From assembly GCF_010183535.1 (NCBI RefSeq), contig NC_071332.1, positions 4,836,001-4,900,000 of the forward strand: DNA of 64,000 nt. Direction: 5' to 3'. The stretch is from Caenorhabditis remanei (taxonomy: Eukaryota; Nematoda; Chromadorea; Rhabditida; Rhabditidae). Under the pieces are notes generated by a model, which saw nothing but the letters and a program-made list of their open reading frames with translations, searched no databases and was not told where the DNA came from. The translations under genes and the position numbers were made by a program. Below, one piece after another: positions 1-8,606 of this stretch (position 1 is the first letter of the stretch; every line of letters starts with the position of its first letter).

Positions 1-467
1 GACAGTTTTCTTGACATTTTTTGCGGTTTTTGGCTAAAAATTTTCAAAAAAGGGATTTTTTGGAAAAATTTTCCCACAGCCTTGCTCCAAATATATATAC
101 CGAGCATTTAAATCCAATTTTTTGCCGATTTTCTCAAAAATGTCATCTGGCAAGTCGGTGAACGAGCTGGTCTTCGGCTCCAAGCTGTAATTAAAAAAAA
201 AACATTTTTCAAGATATTTTTCTGTCTATACCTTCTATCAACATCCAAATCGAAATTCCCTTGAATAAATCTCAAAAACCAGAATTCAAACTCAGCGTAC
301 TCCATGAAGTCATTTCCCAACTTCTTACATAATTGCTTGTGAGTCCAAAATGTGTCTCTTCTCCAGTATTCCGGAAGAGATGCGATTCGTTTCTTTACTT
401 TTTGGAATTCTTTGAGAATTCGTTTGCGAATTGCCAATGGATCGCTCTCGGCGGTGGTTTTAGTCAT
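1..467 (-). CDS. F-box protein with mariner-like HTH, FTH family (5' part, runs off left edge)
   Basis: Likely an SCF ubiquitin-ligase adaptor. Exon 1 (467-232) encodes a helix-turn-helix resembling the Mos1/mariner transposase HTH_48 domain (residues about 10-78, ending in a FIQGNFDLDVDRR-type motif). Exon 2 (184-101) starts an F-box with the core FTDLPDDIFEKIGKKLDL. The introns use GT at 231-230 with AG at 186-185, and GT at 100-99. The third exon, which in the paralogue at 1815-3115 finishes the F-box and opens the FTH/DUF38 domain, is not in the remaining 98 bases, so the gene continues beyond the window. The start is the only Met that gives the same N terminus as the paralogue (LAIRKR.L.EF.KV). 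Exon lengths (236 and 84 nt) mirror the paralogue's 233 and 84 nt, which supports the model. Whether the unseen 3' half is intact is unknown. Confidence 0.75.
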
Positions 468-594
468 TTTCGAAGGTTTGACACTGGAAAATGGAATATT
501 TTCAGGTGGAAATTAACTCAATTACCATATTTTTAGTCATTATACGGAAGTTTCTTGCCGAAACGTGATAAAAAAGCGTTTTCGGCACGAAAAA

Positions 595-665
595 CGCAAA
601 TTGCGCGTAAAATATGATACATCGTCCGCATTGCGTACTTTGAAAAATACCGTAGTCAAACAAAA
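595..665 (-). promoter_or_regulatory. Upstream block shared by the two F-box paralogues
   Basis: A block containing GTCCGCATTGCGTACTTTGA followed by ACCGTAGTCA lies about 130-190 bp upstream of this gene's ATG. The same block recurs at 3245-3312, at a similar distance upstream of the ATG at 3115. Surrounding intergenic sequence is far less alike. I infer either a retained promoter element or simply the edge of the duplication. Confidence 0.35.
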
Positions 666-1027
666 CAAACAAAGAGGAATTGCATCATTCTTGAGGATTT
701 TTCTGGTCGAATTGTTCTAATTTGATTTTTAAACGAGTTTGAATATCAATTTTCGTGAAAAGATCTTAAAGGAGGTCTGATATGAAGAATATAATCGTAT
801 CGATTCAAACCGAACGTTTTCAACGTTGCATTAAGAAACAAAAATGAAGAACATTAACAAGAAACCCAACAATCGAAAAAAAGGAAAGGAATCTCAACGT
901 TTTCAACGTCTTTTCTAGCGGGAAAAAAGGAATTCAAACCGAATTTATAACAAAAACAATAAGAACAAAAAAAGAGCAAATTGACAGTGGTTTAACAGGT
1001 AAAATGAATTAGAAACAAAAGAGGGAA

Positions 1028-1262
1028 TTATTGTTTTCTTTCGAGGCGAACGACCTCCTCTCGATAGTCGACTTTTTCTCGATATTCGAGTTCGTAGAAT
1101 TTATTTTTTCCAGGAATTGGGTAACGACGAAGCGAGGGGATGTCCGGAACCATAGCCTCTGGTTCAATAAAAATATTTCATGATTTGGCAAGGATTATCG
1201 CGAACATCATACGGTCCGAGCATGTAGAGAACACATTTTTGTACTTTACCATAATCCATGAG
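1028..1262 (-). pseudogene. Frameshifted copy of F-box gene last exon (copy 1)
   Basis: On the minus strand this matches the last exon of the gene at 1815-3115 (MxYGKVQxCVLY... to ...VRLExKQ-stop) and keeps the preceding intron acceptor region (TTTTCAGCAACTCATGG). One extra T in the run after KYF shifts the frame, so the exon cannot be read through. Correcting that one base restores homology to the natural stop at 1030-1028. It sits between the two F-box genes with no other exons nearby. A near-identical copy with the same lesion lies at 3488-3722, so the frameshift predates that duplication. Confidence 0.7.
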
Positions 1263-1324
1263 TTGCTGAAAATAACTAGAGAATTGGAGACTATTCGTTG
1301 AATTTCAAATTCTTTCCGTTACAT

Positions 1325-1390
1325 TGTACCAGACTTGTCAAAAATCGGGTCGGGCGGGGCCGGGCCGAAATTTCTCTTGGCCCGGTCGGC
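1325..1390. repeat. GGCCGGGCC-rich dispersed repeat fragment
   Basis: A CTTGTCAAAAATCGGGTCGG stretch followed by alternating GGGCCGG/GGCCCGG words. The same family appears as a fragment near 17315-17370 and as a full fold-back at 60254-60584. Confidence 0.55.
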
Positions 1391-1814
1391 CCGAATACAA
1401 AAATGAGTACCCATTTTTTTGAAAATTTTCGAAAAAATAGAGTAAAAATGCTTAAATTATCATAAATATTCACATTTTGATTCAATTTTAAATTTTTATT
1501 CGAAAACTATACTTTTTTCAAAAAATTTCCAAAAAAAAATTCAAAAACTCAAAATGTTTTGAAAAATTGTTTAAAAACGGGCCGAGATGTCTTCTCATGC
1601 ACAAAAAAATGAAATCATAATAAAATCGTGATTTTTACATTAATTTATATCGGAAAAATTTATACTTTTGAAGAATTACTCACAGAAATAAACTTTCGAC
1701 AATTTTTGCTATGAAAACGAGTTTTCGACACGAAAAGGTGATAAGTAGTGGATAAGGGGAAAATGTTGAAATTTAGAAAAAAATGGAAAAAGGTAAAATG
1801 AATTTAAAGTAGAA

Positions 1815-3115
1815 TTATTGTTTCTTTTCGAGGCGAACGAACTCCTCTCGACGTCTATAATGGTCAACTTCCACTACATATTCGAGTTCGTAAAATTCGT
1901 TTGTTTCCGGAATCGGATAACGACGAAGCGACGGGAAGTTTGGTACCGTAGCCTCTGGCTCATTGAAATACTTCAAGATTTGACTCTGTTCGGGACGATA
2001 TTTGGAAACGTAAAGAACACATGTTTGTACTTTTCCATATTCCATGAGTCTCTGAAAATAACGATAGAATTGGAGACTCTTCGATGAATTAAAAAAAGCT
2101 AACCTTGAGAAATTTCGATTTCAAACCATCTGCAGGTCTTCCTCCGAGTTTCAGAGTGAATCGAGGGCAATTGTAAAGAGCTTGCAATGGAAAACTAGAA
2201 GTGGCTATCGTACTGTCAATATACATCATTTTAGCTGCTTGGCATTGCTCCGATTCAATAATTTCATAGATTTCTCTGCCTGTTTGATTGCTGAGTGTGA
2301 TCTCTTCGAGTTCTCCGGGAATCATGAAGTGTAAATCAATTTTTGATGAATCGTAACCATTTGGATAGAAGACCTTCTTAACGTGAAGTTTCCGATTCGA
2401 TTCGTCCAGTTCTTCTATCAATTTCTTCCAATTGTCATCTTCATAAATCGTCAATTCTTCCAATCGGAGTTTTGGGAGCTTCAGCACACTCATCACGAAA
2501 GAAATTGGATCCCGATTGAAACCAGGGTGGAATATGTTATTTCTATTTTGTTCAAAATTGCCCATCCAATAAAGTTCCGGTCTTGACGTCTGACAGACTC
2601 TCCAATTATTCCCTTTGCAATAGAAAATCTTAGTGACTTTTGGATCCCAGTTATCGACTTGAAATCGAATATCCTTGCACACAATACGGAGTTGCAATCT
2701 GAAAAATTAGTTTGATGAAAAATAAACTCCAAATTTTATTTTGCTTGTTTACCTGTCTAAGATCTCCAAGTTTTCACCAATTTTCTTGAAAATTTCCAAT
2801 GGCAAATCGGTGAGCGAGCGGGTTTTTGGATCAAAACTGAAAATGACAAATTGTGAATATTCTATATACTCTATGAGCGAACCTTTTATCATAATTCAAA
2901 TCAAAATCTCCTCGAGCGAATCTTGAGAACCAGAATTCGAATTCCGGATAGTCAATGAAGTTCGCTCCCAGTACTGTACACAATTCTTTGTGAGCTTCGA
3001 AACTCAATTTTCTCCATAGTTCCGGATTTGTCGCAATTTGTGCTTGTACTTTTTCGAATTCTTCGAGAACACGTTTACGAATAGCCAATGGATTTCTCCC
3101 GGTGACTTCGGCCAT
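1815..3115 (-). CDS. F-box / FTH (DUF38) protein with mariner-like HTH domain
   Basis: Predicted substrate adaptor of a Cullin-1 E3 ligase. Four exons: 3115-2883, 2836-2753, 2698-2104 and 2051-1815, with consensus splice sites, giving 382 residues. Residues about 8-77 form a helix-turn-helix like the mariner (Mos1) transposase N terminus (LGANFIDYPEFEFWFSRF, then RGDFDL). Residues about 80-118 form the F-box (LTDLPLEIFKKIGENLEI, then LDRLQLRIVCKD). The rest is an FTH/DUF38-type domain including a WMGNFEQN segment and a terminal FYELEYVVEVD block. The start MAEVTGRN was chosen because it aligns with the left-hand paralogue; a longer upstream reading has no counterpart there. The family is expanded in Caenorhabditis and evolves fast, so no orthologue is claimed. 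The target is unknown; the FTH domain is thought to bind substrate. Confidence 0.82.
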
Positions 3116-3487
3116 TTTTACTGAAAAAAGGCGAAGTGGTTTGCTGTAATGTTTCGAAATGAACGAAAATCCTTTAAAACTAATCGATGCATTTAAGGTA
3201 AAGTCAGAAAGAAACACGTGGTTGAAGAGTTCAAAAAATGATGGCAATGTTTACGCGTAAAACGCGTAGTTCATTGTCCGCATTGCGTACTTTGAAAACC
3301 ACCGTAGTCAGTCAAAAATAATTTGTTTTGTGAAAAAAGTCTTCACATTATAGGAATTTCAACGTTTTTAACGTATTTTTTAGTTGAAAAAGAAAACAAA
3401 AACAGAATTTATAACAAAAACAACAACAAAAAAGAGCAAATTGACAGTGGTTTAACAGATAAATTGAATTACAAACAATAGAGGGAA

Positions 3488-3722
3488 TTATTGTTTTCTT
3501 TCGAGGCGAACGACCTCCTCTCGATAGTCGACTTTTTCTCGATATTCGAGTTCGTAGAATTTATTTTTTCCAGGAATTGGGTAACGACGAAGCGAGGGGA
3601 TGTCCGGAACCATAGCCTCTGGTTCAATAAAAATATTTCATGATTTGGCAAGGATTATCGCGAACATCATACGGTCCGAGCATATAGAGAACACACTTTT
3701 GTACTTTACCATATTCCATGAT
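3488..3722 (-). pseudogene. Frameshifted copy of F-box gene last exon (copy 2)
   Basis: Almost base-identical to the copy at 1028-1262 (offset 2460) and carrying the same one-base insertion after KYF. Identity extends downstream of the stop to about 3405 (AAAGAGCAAATTGACAGTGG shared). The match stops abruptly at 3722, directly before unrelated sequence leading to the zinc-finger gene, so this marks a duplication breakpoint. Confidence 0.7.
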
Positions 3723-3896
3723 ATGCTTGTATTTACACACGAGGGGGCATTTGCAATAAATTCAAGATTTTGAAATCCGACATGTTTTGTACGTGACCTC
3801 TAGTCGCAGAACACCACAGGTCGAATGAACACGTTTTATCCCGATGGTTTTTTCTTTGTCCATTTTCATTTAATTTCCAAACGTTTTCACAAAAAA

Positions 3897-4286
3897 ATGG
3901 AAGACAATGATGATCAGGAGCGTTCAGTTCTGTATTGTTGTATCTTGTGCCCAAAGTCATACAAACATGCGAAGTCGATTCGGAGACACATGACGGACGA
4001 CCATCGGACAGAAAAGGGTGCGACTTACCGGATAGTCACATCAAATGAGTCTCGAGAAGTTGTAAGTCACGGAAATAGATCACACATTACAAAGTTCAAC
4101 TTTTTCCATCAGGGTAATGGTAGTTATGCGTGCGATCATTGTGACCTAAAATTCACAAAAATGGAATTCTGGACAGAGCATTTAAAAACATCTCATGAAT
4201 ACATTTATCCTGAAGATATTGAAGAAAGGAACTTTGATGATAAGGATCAGTTTGAAGTTTTGAGTGACGAAAGTAAGGAGTATTAG
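3897..4286 (+). CDS. Small two-finger C2H2 zinc-finger protein
   Basis: Two classical C2H2 fingers: CILC followed by 12 residues and HMTDDH, and CDHC followed by 12 residues and HLKTSH. The C-terminal tail is acidic. I place an intron at 4062-4112 (GTAAGTCACGG...TTCCATCAG, 51 nt). Splicing gives exons 3897-4061 and 4113-4286 and a 112-residue protein (…SREV-GNGSYACDHC…). Because the intron is a multiple of three without a stop, an unspliced reading also stays open. The start MEDNDDQER was chosen over an in-frame Met 24 codons upstream because the upstream residues look like translated 5' UTR. Probably a nucleic-acid-binding protein; two fingers give limited DNA specificity. No orthologue recognised. 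Confidence 0.7.
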   Translation: MEDNDDQERSVLYCCILCPKSYKHAKSIRRHMTDDHRTEKGATYRIVTSNESREVVSHGNRSHITKFNFFHQGNGSYACDHCDLKFTKMEFWTEHLKTSHEYIYPEDIEERNFDDKDQFEVLSDESKEY

Positions 4287-4797
4287 ACATTAGACAATGC
4301 ATGTAGTTTTTCCGGTATGGTTATCCGATTTACAAAAGCTGTCTTCGACATCTTTGGTTATTCGACACTCTTATTCACGGGCTGATGGTTGTCATGTCAC
4401 TGTATTGCGTTGCCATCGGGAAGGGTCGTATTTATCACAAGCTATCACTCGGATTCCCACAGTATCGAAAAAAGATGTTGATAGGTGTCCCCTCGTGTGT
4501 AGATACATGCGCGTGTCGCAGTTGCGAAACATACGTGAGTTGCGAATTGTCGCGGAGCCGAAATCGCATCTAACGTTCGATGAATAGTTTTTGAACTACC
4601 AAATGCTTCATTTTCAAAGTGCTTTCAGAACTAATATCTGAAAACTTTGTGTTCTTGAACCCGACTGGCTTTTCAGAATACCCATTCCAGTAGATAGTGG
4701 ATTCCAAGTTCTGCTAACTTTATAGAATCGGAATACTTAATCAAGATGAGCTAGACTAATTTATTATCGGAATACGAGAATAAAAATCGAGTTCGAG
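4287..4797. other. Intergenic, no gene supported
   Basis: An open stretch at 4297-4587 (96 codons, plus strand) has no recognisable domain and reads like random translation. The right end holds the 3' UTR of the minus-strand gene that stops at 4798. Confidence 0.4.
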
Positions 4798-5871
4798 TCA
4801 CTTCTTCTGGTGCTTTGCTTTGATTGCATCAACCATTTGCTTCTGCACTTTGTACTTGTTAGTGTTCCTCTTCACTCTTCCAATTTTGTTCCTCATCTTT
4901 TCCAGTTCTTTTTCTGCCTTCTTCACACTTTCGGCACAAAACGCTTCAGTCTTTCCAACCAGCTGTGCATATCCATCTTCGTACTTGTAAATCGGACGCT
5001 CTCCGACCCAATGGTTCAGAGGAGGAAGTCGGTTGCGCTTTGGACGATTCTTGGCAATTGATTCCGAATCTGAAAGAACACAATTGAGACCAACGTAGCT
5101 AGAATTGCTTGCTCACCCGACAGAGCATTTGCCTCGTCGTCTTCATCGTCTTCGTCATGCTTCTTCGTCTTCTTCGCCTCCTCGTCCGTCTCCTCGACTG
5201 CGTCATCGACCGGCGCCTCGACTGCGTCATCGACCGGCGCCTCGACTGCGTCATCGACCGGCGCCTCGACTGCGTCCTCGTCTGGCTCGTTCGCCTCCTC
5301 ATCTGGCTCGTTCGCCTCCTCATCCGGCTCGTTCGCCTCCTCATCTGGCTCGTTCGCCTCCCCATCTGGCTCGTTCGCCTCCTCATCTGGCTCGTTCGCC
5401 TCCTCATCTGGCTCGTTCGCCTCCTCATCTGGCTCGTTCGCCTCCTCATCTGGCTCGTTCGCCTCCTCATCCGGCTCCTTCGTCTCCTCATCCGGCTCCT
5501 TCGTCTCCTCATCCGGCTCCTTCGTCTCCTCATCCGGCTCCTTCGTCTCCTCATCCGGCTCCTTGATTGCGTCCTCGACTGCATCCTCGAAATCGGCATC
5601 AGGATCCGAGAAATCAATTGGTACAAAATCATCGGGTTGTATCTCTCCGATTGGTCCCACTTGTTCTTCGGAATCCTTTTCCGATCTTCCAGATAAGTCG
5701 CCGCTGGTAAGGTTCTTGTACGTCTCAAACTCAGAGATGTCCCCTCCAGCTGCCCACAATGCAGCATATCCAGGATATCGCTGCAAATTAATTAATTAAT
5801 CATCATCGACATTGCTTTTCGAAACTCACTCGACCAGGGACAATGTTACTTCTTGGTTTTCCTGCAGCCAT
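4798..5871 (-). CDS. Acidic repeat protein with C-terminal CENP-C-type motif
   Basis: Three exons, 5871-5830, 5780-5117 and 5069-4798, give 325 residues with perfect frame closure. The N terminus is MAAGKPRSNIVPGR-RYPGYAALWAAGG. The middle is strongly acidic: five KEPDEET/A units, nine NEPDEEA-like units, then DAVEAPVD repeats. The last exon encodes KRNRLPPLNHWVGERPIY followed by a Lys/Glu-rich helix ending KAKHQKK-stop. That segment fits the CENP-C motif of centromere proteins (CENP-C/Mif2: basic RxxKRxR, then P-L-x-x-W, then GER and a Tyr), the element that contacts the nucleosome acidic patch and the CENP-A tail. CENP-C proteins are usually much longer, so this would be a short CENP-C-motif protein. 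Centromere or chromatin function is inferred from the motif alone. Its neighbour is a sperm gene, so germline expression is possible but unproven. Confidence 0.72.
5276..5570. repeat. Coding minisatellite, about fourteen 21-bp units
   Basis: Units of the type CTCGTTCGCCTCCTCATCTGG (nine) and the related CTCCTTCGTCTCCTCATCCGG (five) encode the xEPDEEx heptads of the CENP-C-motif protein. A separate array of 24-bp units at about 5195-5272 encodes DAVEAPVD. The 21-bp period and C/T-rich bias leave several frames open on both strands, which produces long spurious reading frames. Confidence 0.85.
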
Positions 5872-7262
5872 TGATGAAAATAGTAGTTGAAATTTGTTAA
5901 TTCTAGTTATTTCCGTTTCCTTATATGCAGCGAATCGGGGGCGATCGTTATCTTGAGGCCAGCACAATCAGAGGTCAGGGACACGTAATTAGTTGATGAG
6001 AGTGAGTATTTACTACGAAAGACAGAAGGCCACGTATTGAGTTTATTGCCAAATCATTTTCATTTCTTATATTTTGTTTAAATATTTGTGAATCTAATAG
6101 AGTTATTAGTCTGGTTATTCAAGGTCGTGAGTTAATGGATAGTTAATTACAGGACACTAGAGAAGGAGGCACGAGAAGAGCTCTGTAACGTCTCCCAAAA
6201 TGATGTAATGTGCACAATAACTTCATGGAAAAATGTTAAAAGTAAAATTTCATGAATTCCGGGAAAAAAATGACAAGAGATATCACAATAGAATAGCGAA
6301 TTTATATAATTGAATTTTTTTCTGAATCGATTGGCTGCTTTTTTTTCAGAAGTTTCATGTCTTTGGCTGCAAAAACGAGAAGAATTGCTCAGTTTTCAGT
6401 GTTCCTATGTCAATTTTCGAAACAGTTTAAAGAGTTAGCTGTGTTGCGGTTGCGTCGCGGTTCTTCGTGGCAATTTTTTAGTTGTTTTTACAGCATCACA
6501 ACATAAGAAAGCACTGATATTCTCATAGAGGAATTGTTTCTTTTTTCAAAATAAAAATACTTATGACGGCTTTCTGAATACAAATTTCATCAATTTTCAC
6601 CGCTTAATGCCTATTTTCCCTCGAAAAAGACATTTCTGAAACCTGAAAACAATTGTTGCAACAAGGCCCGAATCGATGGATTACAACTTCACTCCCGTAA
6701 AAATCCTCAATGTTATACACGTTTTCAAGAAAAACAATAGAAAACAATGGTTTTTGGGTTTGATATAGCTAAAAATAAAGTTTTTCTGTGTGAAAAATAT
6801 CAAATTGTTGTCACTTACAAAAATTATTGCTCTTCAATATTACACATAATACATTTCTCCCTTATCCCTCTGAATCTGATGATCGCCAAGTGAAGTAGAG
6901 CCAGTAGGAAACACAGAACTTCAGAAAATTCGAAGAAACTTTCATCATTAGATAATATGCTAAACATCACTCTAAATGCTACAATTCCCGTTCTCCTGAC
7001 TCAAAAGGAGCAAGAGTAATTCAGTAAGGTCGTGTAGTCCTCTCGGACAAGACTCTCGCCAAAAAACAGAAAAAATATGAATCAGTTCAGATATTCGACT
7101 CAATTGACACAAGCAGAGTTAGGGGGCTGATGAGAAAGCACGCATTGTCTCCAGCCTAAAAAAAAGTATTTAAAAAATTCACGTGAACTCAAAATGACTC
7201 CAAAGACACGACAGTCTTCTTCTAATCACAAATCAAAAAACTCGCGTAAAAACTATTATTCT
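5872..7262. other. Intergenic region with pieces duplicated from the channel gene
   Basis: No intact gene seen. 6700-6925 resembles the 3' end of the ligand-gated channel gene at 8378-8690, including its M4 coding exon. 6917-7135 resembles a block at 11617-11840 in that gene's third intron. The remainder is AT-rich with no supported feature. Confidence 0.5.
6841..6925 (-). pseudogene. Duplicated M4 exon fragment of the ligand-gated channel
   Basis: The minus strand reads FCVSYWLYFTWRSSDSEG-stop, matching the last exon of the channel gene (FCVSYWLYFTWRSSASEG-stop at 8607-8698). Flanking 3' UTR-like sequence (6700-6840) is also shared with 8378-8600. The first third of the exon and all upstream exons are missing, so this is a dead tail fragment. 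Confidence 0.7.
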
Positions 7263-7275
7263 ACTAACCTTTGAC

Positions 7276-7336
7276 CTTATCTCCCACATTTAATCTAGAG
7301 CAGATCAAGAACAGAGATAAGACTTCCGTATAAAAG
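7276..7336 (+). promoter_or_regulatory. msp promoter: two GATA sites and TATA-like box
   Basis: CTTATCT at 7276-7282 and AGATAAG at 7315-7321 are GATA-factor sites in opposite orientations, followed by TATAAAAG at 7329-7336, about 80 bp before the ATG. GATA sites directed by ELT-1 are established for nematode msp genes. Their action here is inferred. Confidence 0.6.
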
Positions 7337-7412
7337 AAGCTCGTCTCCAGTGGAATCTTCACTTCAGAGTTTTCCCATAAACTCCCCGTCAAAACCCCTG
7401 AACACCAACGCC

Positions 7413-7847
7413 ATGGCTCAATCCGTCCCACCAGGAGACATCCAGACCCAACCAAACGCCAAGATCGTCTTCAATGCCCCATACGACGACAAGCACACCT
7501 ACCACATCAAGGTGATCAACTCGTCGGCTCGCCGTATTGGATACGGAATCAAGACGACCAATATGAAGAGACTCGGAGTTGATCCACCATGTGGAGTCCT
7601 CGACCCAAAGGAAGCTGTTCTCTTGGCTGTGTCTTGCGATGCCTTTGCCTTCGGACAGGAGGTAAGTGCTCCCGACTCTTGGAATGCCAACCCCTAAACT
7701 CCCATTTTCCAGGATACCAACAATGACCGTATCACTATCGAGTGGACCAACACCCCAGATGGAGCCGCCAAGCAGTTCCGTCGTGAATGGTTCCAAGGAG
7801 ACGGTATGGTTCGTCGCAAGAACTTGCCAATTGAATACAATCCATAA
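7413..7847 (+). CDS. msp: Major sperm protein (MSP)
   Basis: MSP is the polymerising motility protein of amoeboid nematode sperm; it drives pseudopod crawling and, when released, signals oocyte maturation. Exons 7413-7661 and 7713-7847 join to exactly 127 residues, the canonical length, starting [14 protein letters not shown] and ending NLPIEYNP. The MSP immunoglobulin-like fold is recognisable from [36 protein letters not shown] and [15 protein letters not shown]. The single intron (7662-7711/12, 51 nt) has consensus ends; if retained it gives an in-frame stop. GATA sites lie just upstream, and an AATAAA is present in the 3' region near 8136. The protein is nearly invariant among nematodes, so the family call is secure. 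Which msp copy this is cannot be told. Confidence 0.96.
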
Positions 7848-8606
7848 ATGGCACCAGCACCCACAGAGATCGCATCCTCTCGTCCGACATGAAATTGATA
7901 TTATTGAGTTCTGATGTGTTTTTGATTTGACTACATAGCAGTTTACATGATATACAGACTACACGTGTTCCTGGAAGACACGGGGTGACACGTAGCGCTT
8001 CTGATTCTACAGTATACCATTTGTTTTCTTCCGAACAAGTCTTCCTGAAAAGATTTCCACGGCTACACCTCATTTCCTCCCGTATCGCTCCGATTCCATG
8101 TTATAATACAGACATGGCTCAGTGGTCAAACGACCAATAAACCGACTGAAAATGTTTGTCCTGCTTTGTTGTTCGAAATTTTACGTCCTTTTACTCTCTT
8201 TCCTTAGCAACGGGAATCTGGAAGTTCAAAAATTTCAGGTTTTTACAGAAAGATGTTCCGAAAACAATGCTTTAAGTAAACAGCATTGATATCAAGAACC
8301 TCGACTACAGTTTCAGAATATAATTTTTTGAAAATGTCAAAAATTTTTGAAAACGAGATTTTTTGAAAATGTCAAAATAGACAATAGAAAACAATGGATT
8401 TTTGGTCTGATATATTTTTAAAAGTAGTGTTTTTCTGTGTGGAAAATATCAAATTTTTGTCACTTCCGGTCAGAACTTTTCTAAAAATGAAATCTCGAAA
8501 AATACGTTCATATTTATTTTGTTCAATTGTTCTTCTATCATAAAGACAAATTGGAAAAAATACAAAAATTATTGCTCTTCAATAATACACATAACACATT
8601 TCTCCC

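Noticed and set aside
4297..4587. 96-codon ORF downstream of the zinc-finger gene
   Set aside because: Considered as a diverged receptor because of a short hydrophobic run in another frame (GLMVVMSLYCVAI). No family motif or splice structure supports this.
5105..5696. Long plus-strand ORFs rich in Pro-His-Ser-Arg or Leu-Arg-Val repeats opposite the acidic gene
   Set aside because: They are mirror images of the 21-bp coding minisatellite. The minus strand has matching exons, splice sites and a conserved-type C-terminal motif; the plus strand has none.
7389..8073. Minus-strand ORFs overlapping the sperm gene
   Set aside because: Shadow of the msp coding sequence, which is certain on the plus strand; no domain.
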